From contig JANQOE010000045.1 of assembly GCA_028279245.1 (NCBI GenBank), positions 1-59,336 of the forward strand: DNA of 59,336 nt, given 5' to 3'. Position numbers and translations under genes: made by a program. How positions within the stretch are numbered: position 1 is the first letter of the stretch; every line of letters starts with the position of its first letter. This stretch comes from Alphaproteobacteria bacterium (lineage in GTDB: Bacteria; Pseudomonadota; Alphaproteobacteria; UBA6615). This document shows, in pieces, positions 20,920 through 30,817 of this stretch. The notes beneath the pieces were generated by a model. It worked only from the letters and a program-made list of their open reading frames with translations, was not told the origin of the DNA and did no database searches.

Positions 20920-22353
20920 ATGACCGACATCGCCAAGACGGACGAGCTATTCTTCACCCGCACCGGGATGGACCGCACCAAGGTAGAGGCGCAGGTCGAC
21001 GACGCCCTCTCCGGCGCCGACGACGGCGAACTGTTCCTCGAATACCGCCAGTCCGAAAGCATTGCCTTCGACGACGGCCGGGTCAAAAGCGCGAGCTTCG
21101 ACACCTCCCAAGGATTCGGCCTGCGCGCCATCTCCGGCGAGGCGACGGGCTACGCCCACGCGTCGGAGTTGAGCGAAGCCGCCATCGCCCGCGCCGCCGA
21201 GACCGTCCGTTCGGTCCGGTCCGGCCGGGGCGGTACCATGGCCGCGCCACCCCCGGGCACCAACCAGGCGCTGTACGCCGACATCAATCCTTTGGGCGAG
21301 CTGCCATTCGAAAAGAAGGTCAGCCTGCTGAGCGAGATCGACGCCTACGCCCGCGCCAAGGACCCGCGGGTGAAGCAGGTCTCCGCCAGCCTCGCCGGCA
21401 GTTGGCAGGCCGTGCAGATCGTCCGAGCAGACGGCCGCCGCGCCGCCGACATCCGGCCCCTGGTCCGCCTGAACGTGTCGATTGTGGTCGCCGACGGCGA
21501 CCGTATGGAATCGGGCAGTCACGGCGTCGGCGGCCGGGCCGCATATGACGCCTGGATCTCCCCCGACGAGTGGCAGAACCAGGTCGACGAGGCGCTGCGC
21601 CAGGCCATCATCAACCTCGACTCGGTCCCGGCCCCGGCGGGCGAAATGCCGGTCGTGCTCGGCCCGGGCTGGCCCGGCGTGCTACTGCACGAGGCGGTCG
21701 GCCACGGCCTGGAAGGCGATTTCAACCGCAAGAAAACCTCCGCCTTCGCCGGTTTGATGGGCGAGCGGGTCGCCTCCCCAGGGGTCACCGTAGTCGATGA
21801 CGGCACCCTGACCGACCGGCGCGGGTCGCTGACCATCGACGACGAAGGCACGCCGACCGAATACACCACTCTGATCGAAGACGGCATCCTGAAGGGCTAC
21901 ATGCAGGACCGCATGAATGCCCGGCTGATGGGCATGCGGCCCACCGGCAACGGCCGCCGCCAGTCCTACGCCCACCATCCGATGCCGCGCATGACCAACA
22001 CCTACATGCTGTCCGGCGACAAGGACCCGGCGGAGATCATCGCCGCCGCCAAGTCGGGCATCTACGCCGTCAACTTCGGCGGCGGCCAGGTCGACATCAC
22101 CAACGGCAAGTTCGTCTTCAGTTGCACCGAGGCGTATCTGATCGAGGACGGCAAGATCGGCGCGCCGGTCAAGGGCGCCACCTTAATCGGCAACGGCCCA
22201 GACGCCCTGACCCGCATCAAACTGATCGGCAACGACAGCCGCCTCGACACCGGCGTCGGCACCTGCGGCAAGGACGGCCAGGGCGTCCCCTGCGGCGTCG
22301 GTCAGCCGACCATGCTGCTGGAATCTCTCACGGTCGGCGGTACCGCGGTCTAG
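20920..22353 (+). CDS. tldD: Metalloprotease TldD
   Basis: A 477-residue TldD. GVLLHEAVGHGLEGDFNRK holds the metal motif HExxxH (H257, H262) and VFSCTEAYLIEDGKIGAPV carries the likely cysteine ligand. A GGAGAG site precedes the ATG. TldD works as a heterodimer with TldE/PmbA, which is encoded 20 kb away in this window at 42.1 kb. The pair cleaves unfolded peptides and is known for gyrase-toxin and microcin processing. Its stop overlaps the convergent tetR stop. Confidence 0.96.
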   Translation: MTDIAKTDELFFTRTGMDRTKVEAQVDDALSGADDGELFLEYRQSESIAFDDGRVKSASFDTSQGFGLRAISGEATGYAHASELSEAAIARAAETVRSVRSGRGGTMAAPPPGTNQALYADINPLGELPFEKKVSLLSEIDAYARAKDPRVKQVSASLAGSWQAVQIVRADGRRAADIRPLVRLNVSIVVADGDRMESGSHGVGGRAAYDAWISPDEWQNQVDEALRQAIINLDSVPAPAGEMPVVLGPGWPGVLLHEAVGHGLEGDFNRKKTSAFAGLMGERVASPGVTVVDDGTLTDRRGSLTIDDEGTPTEYTTLIEDGILKGYMQDRMNARLMGMRPTGNGRRQSYAHHPMPRMTNTYMLSGDKDPAEIIAAAKSGIYAVNFGGGQVDITNGKFVFSCTEAYLIEDGKIGAPVKGATLIGNGPDALTRIKLIGNDSRLDTGVGTCGKDGQGVPCGVGQPTMLLESLTVGGTAV

Positions 22354-22940
22354 GCGTTCGTGAGCGACCGCAGGGCGGCCGCCCTGGCCGCCCGCAGCAC
22401 GCTGACCGACTGCCCGCCCTTGGCGAGGACCCGCAGCCCGAAATAGACCGACAGCAGATGCTGCGCCTGGCCGGCCCGCAACTTCGCGCCGACCCCCAGA
22501 TCCGCCAGCGCCTGTTCCAGCGCCCCGGCCATCCGGTCGAACCCGCGTTTCACCGCTAGTTGGGTTTCCCCGTCGAGCACCGCCTGATCGACCGAGGCAT
22601 TGCAGAGAAAACAGCCGCGCCGGTCGTCGAGCCGCGCCACCGGGTCGATCGCTGCCTGTAGAAACTTGCCGATGCGCGTTTCGGGCGCGCCTTTTCCCGT
22701 CAGCAACGCCACCGCCCCATCGACCGCCTGCCGCTCATAGAGCGCCAGCGCCTCAAGATAGATCGCCCGCTTGTCGCCAAAGGCCGCATAGAGGCTGCCC
22801 TTCTGCAGCCCGGTAGCGGCCATTAGGTCACTCATCGAGGTGCCTTCGAATCCCTTGGTCCAGAATACGTCGAGGATTTGCGCCAACGCGACATCGTCGT
22901 CAAATTCCCGCGGCCGGCCGATTACCCCTGGTTCACGCAT
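22350..22940 (-). CDS. TetR family transcriptional regulator
   Basis: A 196-residue TetR protein. The DNA-binding domain is at residues 10-60 (ALAQILDVFWTKGFEGTSMSD, then AATGLQKGSLYAAFGDK). The CFLCNASVD motif in the ligand domain and the overall form fit the AcuR/YxaF-like group of TetR repressors. It diverges from the DUF417 gene, and two matching TGACCG-NN-CGGTCA palindromes lie between them, so it most likely represses both itself and that gene. The ligand is unknown. Confidence 0.9.
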   Translation of the reverse strand: MREPGVIGRPREFDDDVALAQILDVFWTKGFEGTSMSDLMAATGLQKGSLYAAFGDKRAIYLEALALYERQAVDGAVALLTGKGAPETRIGKFLQAAIDPVARLDDRRGCFLCNASVDQAVLDGETQLAVKRGFDRMAGALEQALADLGVGAKLRAGQAQHLLSVYFGLRVLAKGGQSVSVLRAARAAALRSLTNA

Positions 22941-22960
22941 CTGTTACAGGCCCCATTTCT

Positions 22961-22974
22961 TGACCGGTCGGTCA
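22961..22974. promoter_or_regulatory. Candidate TetR operator 1
   Basis: TGACCGGTCGGTCA is a perfect inverted repeat of TGACCG/CGGTCA around two bases. It lies about 20 bp upstream of the tetR start. The same arms recur in operator 2, with centres 72 bp apart. Confidence 0.75.
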
Positions 22975-23032
22975 TGAAGTCCAATTTCTGTCTCGTCGGC
23001 GGCATCAAGTCGCCTTTCATTCAAGCAATTCA

Positions 23033-23046
23033 TGACCGTTCGGTCA
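23033..23046. promoter_or_regulatory. Candidate TetR operator 2
   Basis: TGACCGTTCGGTCA shares both arms with operator 1 and differs only in the two central bases. It lies about 43 bp upstream of the DUF417 start, just before an AATAAATA stretch that could be the -10 region, so a bound repressor would block that promoter. Confidence 0.75.
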
Positions 23047-23088
23047 ATAAATAGGAACCGGCGCGGTCAATTGAAGGAGATCTTGAGC

Positions 23089-23604
23089 ATGACCACGGAA
23101 GTCAACGTCGCCGCGCTAGAACTGGAACGGCACACCACGACCCTCACCGGACTCGGCGCACGGCTGTCACAAACCGGCCAGGCCGCCGTCCGTTTTTCAA
23201 TTGCCGGCGTCCTCGGCTGGATCGGCGCCATGAAGTTCACCGCCTATGAGGCTGGCGCCATCGAGGGCCTGGTCGCGTCCAGCCCGCTCACGGCTTGGCT
23301 CTATGGCAGGTTCAGTCTGCAGGGCGCCGCCAACCTGATCGGCAGCATCGAAATCATCACCGCGCTGTTGATCGTCGCAGGTACATGGCTGCCACGGGCC
23401 GCCCTTGCCGGCGCGCTTGGTGCCCTCGCCACTTTCTTCGTCACCCTGACTTTTCTGTTCACAGCGCCAGGATGGGAGGCGAGCCTCGGCGGGTTCCCGG
23501 CCTTATCGGTCGTACCGGGACAGTTCCTGTTGAAGGATGTCGTATTGTTCGCCGGCGCCGTCTGGTTGCTGGGCGACGCGCTACAACGCCTCCGCCTGAA
23601 CTAA
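23089..23604 (+). CDS. DUF417 (YkgB/RclC-like) membrane protein
   Basis: A 171-residue protein with about four membrane helices. MKFTAYEAGAIEGLVASSPL and WLYGRFSLQGAANLIGSIEI are the DUF417 hallmark; the family includes RclC of the reactive-chlorine response. GAAGGAG about 8 nt before the ATG at 23089 sets the start; an open frame beginning in the operator is rejected. Control by the adjacent TetR protein suggests an inducible stress gene. The inducer is not known. Confidence 0.87.
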   Translation: MTTEVNVAALELERHTTTLTGLGARLSQTGQAAVRFSIAGVLGWIGAMKFTAYEAGAIEGLVASSPLTAWLYGRFSLQGAANLIGSIEIITALLIVAGTWLPRAALAGALGALATFFVTLTFLFTAPGWEASLGGFPALSVVPGQFLLKDVVLFAGAVWLLGDALQRLRLN

Positions 23605-23616
23605 CCGCGGCCAGTT

Positions 23617-23645
23617 GGGGGGGGGCGCGTTCCGAACGCGCCCCC
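23617..23645. terminator. Bidirectional terminator hairpin between DUF417 and leuA genes
   Basis: GGGGGCGCGTT (23621-23631), loop CCG, then AACGCGCCCCC (23635-23645): a perfect 11-bp stem, extended by four more G on the left. It fills the 47-bp gap between two convergent stops. There is no T-tract on either side. Confidence 0.65.
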
Positions 23646-23651
23646 AGAACC

Positions 23652-25421
<1,770 letters not shown>

Positions 25422-25540
25422 CTAGACCCCGCGGCCGCCCATAAGTCGCGCCACCAAAGGTATCGGCCAAGGCGATGTGCAGCAGTAGGGAGAAAACATG
25501 ACGAAGATCTTTCTAGAGAAAACGAAAACGCGACCGCTGA

Positions 25541-25566
25541 CCCGGCCCTCCGTCTAGGAGGCCGGG
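25541..25566 (-). promoter_or_regulatory. Stable hairpin at the end of the leuA leader peptide
   Basis: On the minus strand CCCGGCCTCC pairs with GGAGGGCCGGG (one bulged G) around a short loop containing the leader stop. Its first arm is the last codons of the leader, so a ribosome stalled at the Leu codons would alter its folding. TTTTCGTTTTC follows about 12 nt later. It may be the pause hairpin or the attenuator; the alternatives cannot be resolved by eye. Confidence 0.5.
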
Positions 25567-25604
25567 CTGATAAGAAGGAGGCGCGTGTCGCTCAAGATCT
25601 GCAT
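25554..25604 (-). CDS. Candidate leu leader peptide (attenuator)
   Basis: A 16-residue frame, MQILSDTRLLLISPAS, about 200 nt upstream of leuA on the same strand. Three consecutive Leu codons (CTC CTT CTT), an Ile codon and a further Leu make five of sixteen residues branched-chain. AAGGA lies about 10 nt before the ATG. A GC-rich hairpin overlaps its end. Amino-acid-rich leader peptides controlling leu and ilv genes by transcription attenuation are well established; applying it here is inference. TTGACG at about 25637-25642 could be the -35 box. Confidence 0.65.
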   Translation of the reverse strand: MQILSDTRLLLISPAS

Positions 25605-25684
25605 CACTCGGGCATCCTTACAGCCCGCCAGGATCACGTCAACTCTGCCAAAAAAACACAAATGGAGTGTGCAATTTGGTGATG

Positions 25685-25717
25685 AAAAAGGGCCAGCCCT
25701 GTCCGGAGCCGGCCCTT
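25685..25717 (-). terminator. Intrinsic terminator of the RTX protein gene
   Basis: Right after the RTX stop, on the minus strand, AAGGGCC and GGCCCTT form a 7-bp stem (25717-25688) with further pairing inside, followed by TTTTT (25689-25685). This is a textbook factor-independent terminator. It separates the RTX gene from the leuA promoter region downstream on the same strand. The 367-bp stretch between leuA and the RTX gene holds only this terminator and the leuA leader. Confidence 0.85.
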
Positions 25718-25722
25718 GGCAA

Positions 25723-26982
25723 CTAAACCGCGATAAAGTCCGACTCGTTGAAGTCGGCCACCACGCTGTCTTCGACCTTCAGCACGGTATTGCCGAAGGT
25801 TATGTCAACGTCATTGCCGTTTTGTGTGAACACCAGATCGTTAAAGGTGCCGCCAACCAGCTCGATCTTGTCCTTCCCGTCCTTGTAGTCGGTGAAGGTA
25901 TCGTTGCCATCATCCTGACCGATCGAGATGATGTCTTTGCCGCCACCACCGGTCAGGATGTCGTCCCCCGTCCCGCCGCTGAGGAAGTCGTTACCGGCAT
26001 CGCCGCGCAGGGTATCGTTGCCCCCGTTGCCGAACAGCTTATCATTGCCCCCATTGCCGCGCAGTATGTCATTCCCACCCTGCGCATTGTCGCGCAACAA
26101 CTCTCCGTCGCCAAATATGGTGTCGTTGCCGCCACCGCCGTCGATAGTGTCGTCACCGCCTTGAGCGTTGTCCCTAAGAGTGCTGCCGTCACCGAATATG
26201 GTGTCGTGGCCAGCATCGCCATCGATGACATCATTCCCGCCCCGGGCGTTATCGAAGAGCTCTCCATCACCCTCGATATGATCGTTGCCGCCATCGCCAT
26301 CGATGTCGTCGCCGCCGCCTTGCGCGTCCCCCCTTAGAAATTGGCCATCGCCAAAGATCGTGTCATCGCCACCGCCGCCGTCGATGTCGTCATCGCCGCC
26401 CTTGGCGGTGCTGAACAAACTCGATCCGTCACCAATGATACGATCGTCGCCGCCGCCGCCATCGAGATTGTCGTCACCGCCTTCGGTGCTTTCAAAGAGG
26501 CCATTGGCATCACCGGTTAGCCTGTCGTCACCAGCCCCACCGTTGATAACATCATCGCCGCCGCGGGCATTGTCCCGCAGCAAAGCCGCATCGCCGAATA
26601 TGGCATCGTTACCGGCACCGCCATTTATCCGATCGTTGCCGCCCTGGGCGTCGCCAGTCAGAGCAATTGAGGCGTCACCCATAATGCCATCGTCGCCGCC
26701 GAGCCCGTCGATCCGATTGTCGGCGATGTTGCCGGTCAAAGTATTGGCATCGTCATTGCCGGTGATATCGATCGGCGCATCGCCCAACAAAGTCAGCGCG
26801 ATGATGCCGGCATCCAGGGCAAGCGTTAGACCCAGCGCGTCCGCCGGCCCAGTGATGGTGAGATTCTCCACCGGAACCGGCACCGGGCTCACCCCGCTGT
26901 AATCGCCCGCCTCCAACTCGATTAGGTCACCGGGGCTCGCCGCAGCAATCGCTGCAACGATCGTTGCAGGTGTTTCCGCCAT
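25723..26982 (-). CDS. RTX-repeat calcium-binding protein, probable type I secretion substrate
   Basis: A 419-residue acidic protein. Residues 1-70 lack RTX repeats and resemble the first turns of a right-handed beta-helix (AIAAASPGDLIELEAGDYSG). Residues about 95-330 are near-perfect 27-residue units of the form GGNDxIDGGGGNDTIFGDGxLLRDNAQ, each holding RTX nonapeptides that bind calcium. Canonical nonapeptides follow (GGNDKLFGNGGNDTLRGDAG), then a C-terminal tail ending ADFNESDFIAV that fits a T1SS signal. No enzyme domain is visible. AAGGAG about 8 nt before the ATG supports the start. It diverges from the ABC/HlyD pair that probably exports it. Confidence 0.88.
   Translation of the reverse strand: MAETPATIVAAIAAASPGDLIELEAGDYSGVSPVPVPVENLTITGPADALGLTLALDAGIIALTLLGDAPIDITGNDDANTLTGNIADNRIDGLGGDDGIMGDASIALTGDAQGGNDRINGGAGNDAIFGDAALLRDNARGGDDVINGGAGDDRLTGDANGLFESTEGGDDNLDGGGGDDRIIGDGSSLFSTAKGGDDDIDGGGGDDTIFGDGQFLRGDAQGGGDDIDGDGGNDHIEGDGELFDNARGGNDVIDGDAGHDTIFGDGSTLRDNAQGGDDTIDGGGGNDTIFGDGELLRDNAQGGNDILRGNGGNDKLFGNGGNDTLRGDAGNDFLSGGTGDDILTGGGGKDIISIGQDDGNDTFTDYKDGKDKIELVGGTFNDLVFTQNGNDVDITFGNTVLKVEDSVVADFNESDFIAV
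25990..26700 (-). repeat. Coding tandem repeat, 81-bp unit
   Basis: The RTX region is built of about eight copies of an 81-bp unit (27 residues), with one copy three bases shorter. Later copies share the string GDTIFGDG-like core and a closing LRDNAQ or variant. Boundaries are approximate. The repeats give long spurious open frames on the opposite strand. Confidence 0.7.
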
Positions 26983-27205
26983 AGGAACGTCTCCTTTGCT
27001 AGTCGTGTCGTGGTTGTATCACCGCTTTCGGGGGAGGTGCATCTGATGCTGAAAAACCGGGCACTTACCACCCCGTTTTTTCCAGTCCGTCACACGAATA
27101 GGAATAGTTTCACCCACAATCGCATGCCTTGCGGGGTGGTCGAGTACAGAACCCACTGTCACACTCCCCCTTCGATTCGCAGAGTGCGGTACCGCTCGCC
27201 CCACC

Positions 27206-28936
27206 ATGGCTCACACTGCCCAAGCCCAACACCCATGGCACTTGGCCGTGCGTGACGCCTTGCGCGCGTGCCGAACGACACTGGTTTCGGTCGCCCTCGT
27301 CAGCCTCGTCATCAATCTGCTTATGCTGACAAGCCCGATGTTCATGCTGCAGATTTATGACCGGGTTCTGACAAGCCGCAGCGTGCCGACGTTGGTTGCC
27401 CTCGGCGGCATTGTTGCCGTGTTGATGGTGTTTCTCGGCGTACTGGACGCCCTGCGTGGGCGCATCCTGACCCGAATCGGTGAGCGGCTGGACGCGCGCC
27501 TGTCCGGCATGACGTTCGATATGACCTTGGCCGCACCGCTGGTCGGGGGACGGCAGGCCGACCGCGTCGACGCGACCCGCGACCTGGACATGATCCGCCG
27601 CTTTCTGGGCAGCCCCGGCCCGGTCGCCATCTTCGATATGCCCTGGCTGCCGATCTACCTCGGGGTTGTCTATCTGCTGCACCCGATGCTGGGATTGATC
27701 GCCACGATCGGTGCCGGAATCATCGCGGTCCTCATCATCATCAACGAGGCTGTGTCCCGACGGCCGCTGAACGAGATGGCGCAACATCATGCGCGCGGCA
27801 CGGCGATGGTCGAAGCCGGCCGGCGCAACGCGGAGGCGGCACGTGCCATGGGCATGCGCCCGGCACTGAACAACCGGTGGATCGCCCACAACGCCGCCTT
27901 CCGATCGGTGCAACGCCGCGCCGCGGACCGTGCCGGATTCACCACGTCGGTGATCAAGGCATTCCGTCTTGCATTGCAGTCAGCGATCCTCGGTGTCGGT
28001 GCATTTTTTGCCATTCGGCAGGAGGTGACGCCCGGCGTAATCATCGCCGCCTCAATCATCACCTCCCGGGCCATCGCGCCGGTCGAACTGGCGGTGTCCC
28101 ATTGGGCCAGCTTCATCGGCGCACGACAGAGTCTCAAGCGGCTGCGCAAGACAGCGGACGCAGTACCGATAACGCCCCCGACGACCACGCTGCCGTTGCC
28201 GTCGCAGCGGCTTGAGGTGAAGAAACTGTACGTCGCCGCACCAGGCTCAGCCGATACGATCGTTAGCAACGCCAGCTTTGGCCTGCGGTCGGGCGACGGG
28301 CTGGGCATTGTCGGACCATCCGGGTCCGGCAAATCGTCACTGGCCCGCGCACTCGTCGGCGCCTGGCCGGCCAGCGGCGGATCGATCCGTCTGGACGGCG
28401 CCGAAGTGGGACAATGGAGTCCCGACCGTCTCGGTACCGCGATCGGCTACATGCCGCAGGATGTGCAATTGTTTGACGGCACCATTGCCGACAACATCGC
28501 TCGGTTCGATCCCAATGCTTCGCCGGAAACCGTGATCGAAGCCGCAACCCTAGCCAACGCCCATGAAATGATCACGGGCTTCCCGAAGGGTTACGACACC
28601 CCGGTCGGCGAAGCCGGTGCCATACTGTCCGGCGGCCAGCGGCAGCGCGTGGCTTTGGCGCGCGCGCTTTACGGCTCCCCGTTTCTGATCGTGCTGGACG
28701 AGCCGGAATCAAACCTCGACGGACCCGGCGAAACGGCGCTGACCGCAGCAATCCGTACGATGCTGGAACGCGGCAGTATCGTCATTGTCATCGCCCACCG
28801 TCGTGCGGCCATCGCCGCCGTCGACAAGCTGCTGGTAGTGCGCAATGGCCGGGCCGAACGGTTCGGCCCGAAAGCGGAAGTGCTGGAGTATCTGGCCAGC
28901 CCTGACCCGGCGCCGAGGCTCGTGTCCAATGCTTGA
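27206..28936 (+). CDS. Type I secretion ABC transporter (PrtD family permease/ATPase)
   Basis: A 576-residue half-transporter. Membrane helices occupy residues about 25-310 (VSLVINLLMLTSPMFMLQIYDRV is the family's first helix and FDMPWLPIYLGVVYLLHP is typical of PrtD). The ATPase has Walker A GPSGSGKSS near residue 370, the signature LSGGQRQRVALARAL, Walker B FLIVLDEPESNLD and the switch IAHR. There is no N-terminal C39 peptidase-like domain, as expected for PrtD types that export RTX proteins. It overlaps the HlyD gene by 8 nt. No outer-membrane TolC-like gene is in the window. Confidence 0.94.
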   Translation: MAHTAQAQHPWHLAVRDALRACRTTLVSVALVSLVINLLMLTSPMFMLQIYDRVLTSRSVPTLVALGGIVAVLMVFLGVLDALRGRILTRIGERLDARLSGMTFDMTLAAPLVGGRQADRVDATRDLDMIRRFLGSPGPVAIFDMPWLPIYLGVVYLLHPMLGLIATIGAGIIAVLIIINEAVSRRPLNEMAQHHARGTAMVEAGRRNAEAARAMGMRPALNNRWIAHNAAFRSVQRRAADRAGFTTSVIKAFRLALQSAILGVGAFFAIRQEVTPGVIIAASIITSRAIAPVELAVSHWASFIGARQSLKRLRKTADAVPITPPTTTLPLPSQRLEVKKLYVAAPGSADTIVSNASFGLRSGDGLGIVGPSGSGKSSLARALVGAWPASGGSIRLDGAEVGQWSPDRLGTAIGYMPQDVQLFDGTIADNIARFDPNASPETVIEAATLANAHEMITGFPKGYDTPVGEAGAILSGGQRQRVALARALYGSPFLIVLDEPESNLDGPGETALTAAIRTMLERGSIVIVIAHRRAAIAAVDKLLVVRNGRAERFGPKAEVLEYLASPDPAPRLVSNA

Positions 28937-30230
28937 AACGGCAATCGCTGGCAGCATTCGCCGGCATGTCGCGATCGCCCTGGGCGTAATCGTGCTACTG
29001 CTCGGCGGTCTCACGCTGTGGGCTGCACGGACCACGATCAACAGCGCCGTCATCGCACCGGGACGGGTGGTCGTCGAAAGCAACTCCAAGCAGGTTCAGC
29101 ATCAGGACGGCGGCATCGTTAAGGAGATCCATGTGCGCGAGGGCGGCGTGGTGCAGGCCGGCGAATTGTTGGTCCGGCTCGACGATGCCGTGGTCCGCGC
29201 CAATCTTACCATTATCGGCCAGCAACTGGATGAGGCTTTGGCACAGGAGGCGAGGCTGATCGCCGAGCGGGATGGAACACCTGATTTGCTGGTTCCGGCG
29301 GCGCTGCAGGATCGACAAGGCCAACCAGACTTGGACCGCATCATTGCCGGTCAGAATGCCCTGATGCAGGCGCGGCGGCAGAGCTTGCAAGGACGGGAAC
29401 AACAACTGTCGGAGCAGATCGCCCAGTTCGAAAACCAGATCGGCGGCCTGGAGATCCAGCGCGATGCCAAGGCCGAGGAGATCCGCCTGATCGACGAAGA
29501 ACTGGAAGCGCTGGAGGGACTGTTCGCCAAGGGGCTGCTGCCCCGGTCCCGGCTGGTCGCACTGCGGCGCGACAAAGCCAAACTGGAAGGCGACCGCGGC
29601 AACTTCATTGCCAGGACCGCGCAGGTTCAAGAGGCGATCAGTGAGCGTCGCATCATGATCCTGCAACTCTCGGACGACCGGCTGACCGAGGTGCTGGAAC
29701 AACTGCAGACCGTGCGCGCCACGATCGCGCAATTGACCGAAGAGAAGATTGCGGTCGCGGATCGGCTTCACCGCAATGAAATCCGTGCGCCGCGCACCGG
29801 ATATGTCCACCAACTCGCGGTCCACACGATTGGTGGTGTGGTGCGGCCAGGCGAGACTTTGATGCTGATCGTACCGCAGGAGGACCTGCTGGTCATCGAG
29901 GCGCAAGTCAGACCGACCGACATCGACCAACTCCGCGCCGACCAACCGGCCACGATCCGCTTGACCGGATTTGACCTCAGGACCACGCCGGAGTTGAACG
30001 CCCATGTGCAGATCGTCACGGCCGACCTGATCGAGGACGAAGTCACCAAGACCGCTTACTACCGGACCCGGCTCGCCCTCGACGAAGGCGAATTGGCCAA
30101 GCTGAACGGCCAGGAACTGATCGCCGGCATGCCGGTCGATGCGTTCATCCGGACGGACGCACGCACGGTCTTGTCATTCCTCGTCGAACCTCTGACCGAA
30201 CAGATCGCCCACGCCTTCCGCGAGGGCTGA
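28929..30230 (+). CDS. Type I secretion membrane fusion protein (HlyD/PrtE family)
   Basis: A 433-residue periplasmic adaptor. A short cytoplasmic start (MLETAIAGSIRRH) and one membrane helix (VAIALGVIVLLLGGLTLWA) precede a lipoyl-like half (APGRVVVESNSKQVQHQDGGIV), a long coiled coil rich in Glu, Gln and Arg (about 90-280), the second lipoyl half (IRAPRTGYVHQLAVHTIGGVV) and beta-barrel domains. The ATG at 28929 overlaps the ABC gene's stop by 8 nt, indicating coupling. With the ABC protein it would form the inner-membrane part of a T1SS for the divergent RTX protein. Confidence 0.94.
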   Translation: MLETAIAGSIRRHVAIALGVIVLLLGGLTLWAARTTINSAVIAPGRVVVESNSKQVQHQDGGIVKEIHVREGGVVQAGELLVRLDDAVVRANLTIIGQQLDEALAQEARLIAERDGTPDLLVPAALQDRQGQPDLDRIIAGQNALMQARRQSLQGREQQLSEQIAQFENQIGGLEIQRDAKAEEIRLIDEELEALEGLFAKGLLPRSRLVALRRDKAKLEGDRGNFIARTAQVQEAISERRIMILQLSDDRLTEVLEQLQTVRATIAQLTEEKIAVADRLHRNEIRAPRTGYVHQLAVHTIGGVVRPGETLMLIVPQEDLLVIEAQVRPTDIDQLRADQPATIRLTGFDLRTTPELNAHVQIVTADLIEDEVTKTAYYRTRLALDEGELAKLNGQELIAGMPVDAFIRTDARTVLSFLVEPLTEQIAHAFREG

Positions 30231-30232
30231 CG

Positions 30233-30817
30233 CTACGCCGCGCGACGGTAGATACCCATGACCACACCGCCCGGTGTTGTGTCGGAGCGTACGAGCTTGA
30301 GGCCGTTGCGGACGGCTGTCTCGCCGAACAACCGCTTCCCGCCTCCCACAACCACCGGAAAGGTCCAGAGCCGGAACACGTCGATCAGGTCATGGGCCAG
30401 CAGGGTTTGGATGAGTTGCCAACTTCCATGGACCTGCAGCAGGCGGCCACTTTCGGCCTTGAGCTGCCGGACCCCAGCCGCGATGTCGCCCGTCACGGGT
30501 CGTGAGTTATTCCAGTTGAGATCATCCGGCCGGTTCGTCGCCACATACTTCGTTGCCGCGTTCAATCGGACCGCCTCGGGATTGTCGTCACCGGCGCTGG
30601 AAAAATGTTGGGCGAACAGGTCATAGGTCTTGCGCCCGAGCAGCAGATCATAGGGATCGGACATCGCCTCCTCCCGCACCTGGGTCATTACCTCGTCCCA
30701 GTAGGGCGCGGCCCAGCCGCCATTCTTAAAACCGCCGGAAGGGTCTTCCTCCGGCAGGGCAGGTGCCTGCATCACGCCGTCTAAGGTGACAAAGGTCAGG
30801 ATCGCCAGTTCACGCAT
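30233..30817 (-). CDS. Dihydrofolate reductase family protein (RibD C-terminal-like)
   Basis: A 194-residue member of the DHFR-fold family related to the RibD reductase domain. LAILTFVTLDGVMQAP opens it, LLLGRKTYDLFAQHF and LLQVHGSWQLIQTLLAHDLID are typical, and VVVGGGKRLFGE closes the fold. It likely uses NADPH on an unknown substrate and is not the folate enzyme FolA. Third gene of an ArsR - SRPBCC - DHFR-like operon; the ATG overlaps the upstream stop by 8 nt. Confidence 0.88.
   Translation of the reverse strand: MRELAILTFVTLDGVMQAPALPEEDPSGGFKNGGWAAPYWDEVMTQVREEAMSDPYDLLLGRKTYDLFAQHFSSAGDDNPEAVRLNAATKYVATNRPDDLNWNNSRPVTGDIAAGVRQLKAESGRLLQVHGSWQLIQTLLAHDLIDVFRLWTFPVVVGGGKRLFGETAVRNGLKLVRSDTTPGGVVMGIYRRAA

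Noticed and set aside
25422-25499. A second possible leader peptide (25 codons, MFSPYCCTSPW...) between the first leader and leuA
   Set aside because: It has only two Leu codons and no clear ribosome site, and lies after the hairpin. It could be translated, but nothing supports a regulatory role.
25921-26700. Possible CRISPR-like or intergenic repeat array
   Set aside because: The regular 81-bp repeats are in frame and encode RTX nonapeptides, without spacers of unrelated sequence.
26285-26902. A Ser/Pro-rich 205-codon plus-strand frame opposite the RTX gene
   Set aside because: It is the mirror of the 81-bp repeats; the RTX frame has a ribosome site, a terminator and family motifs.
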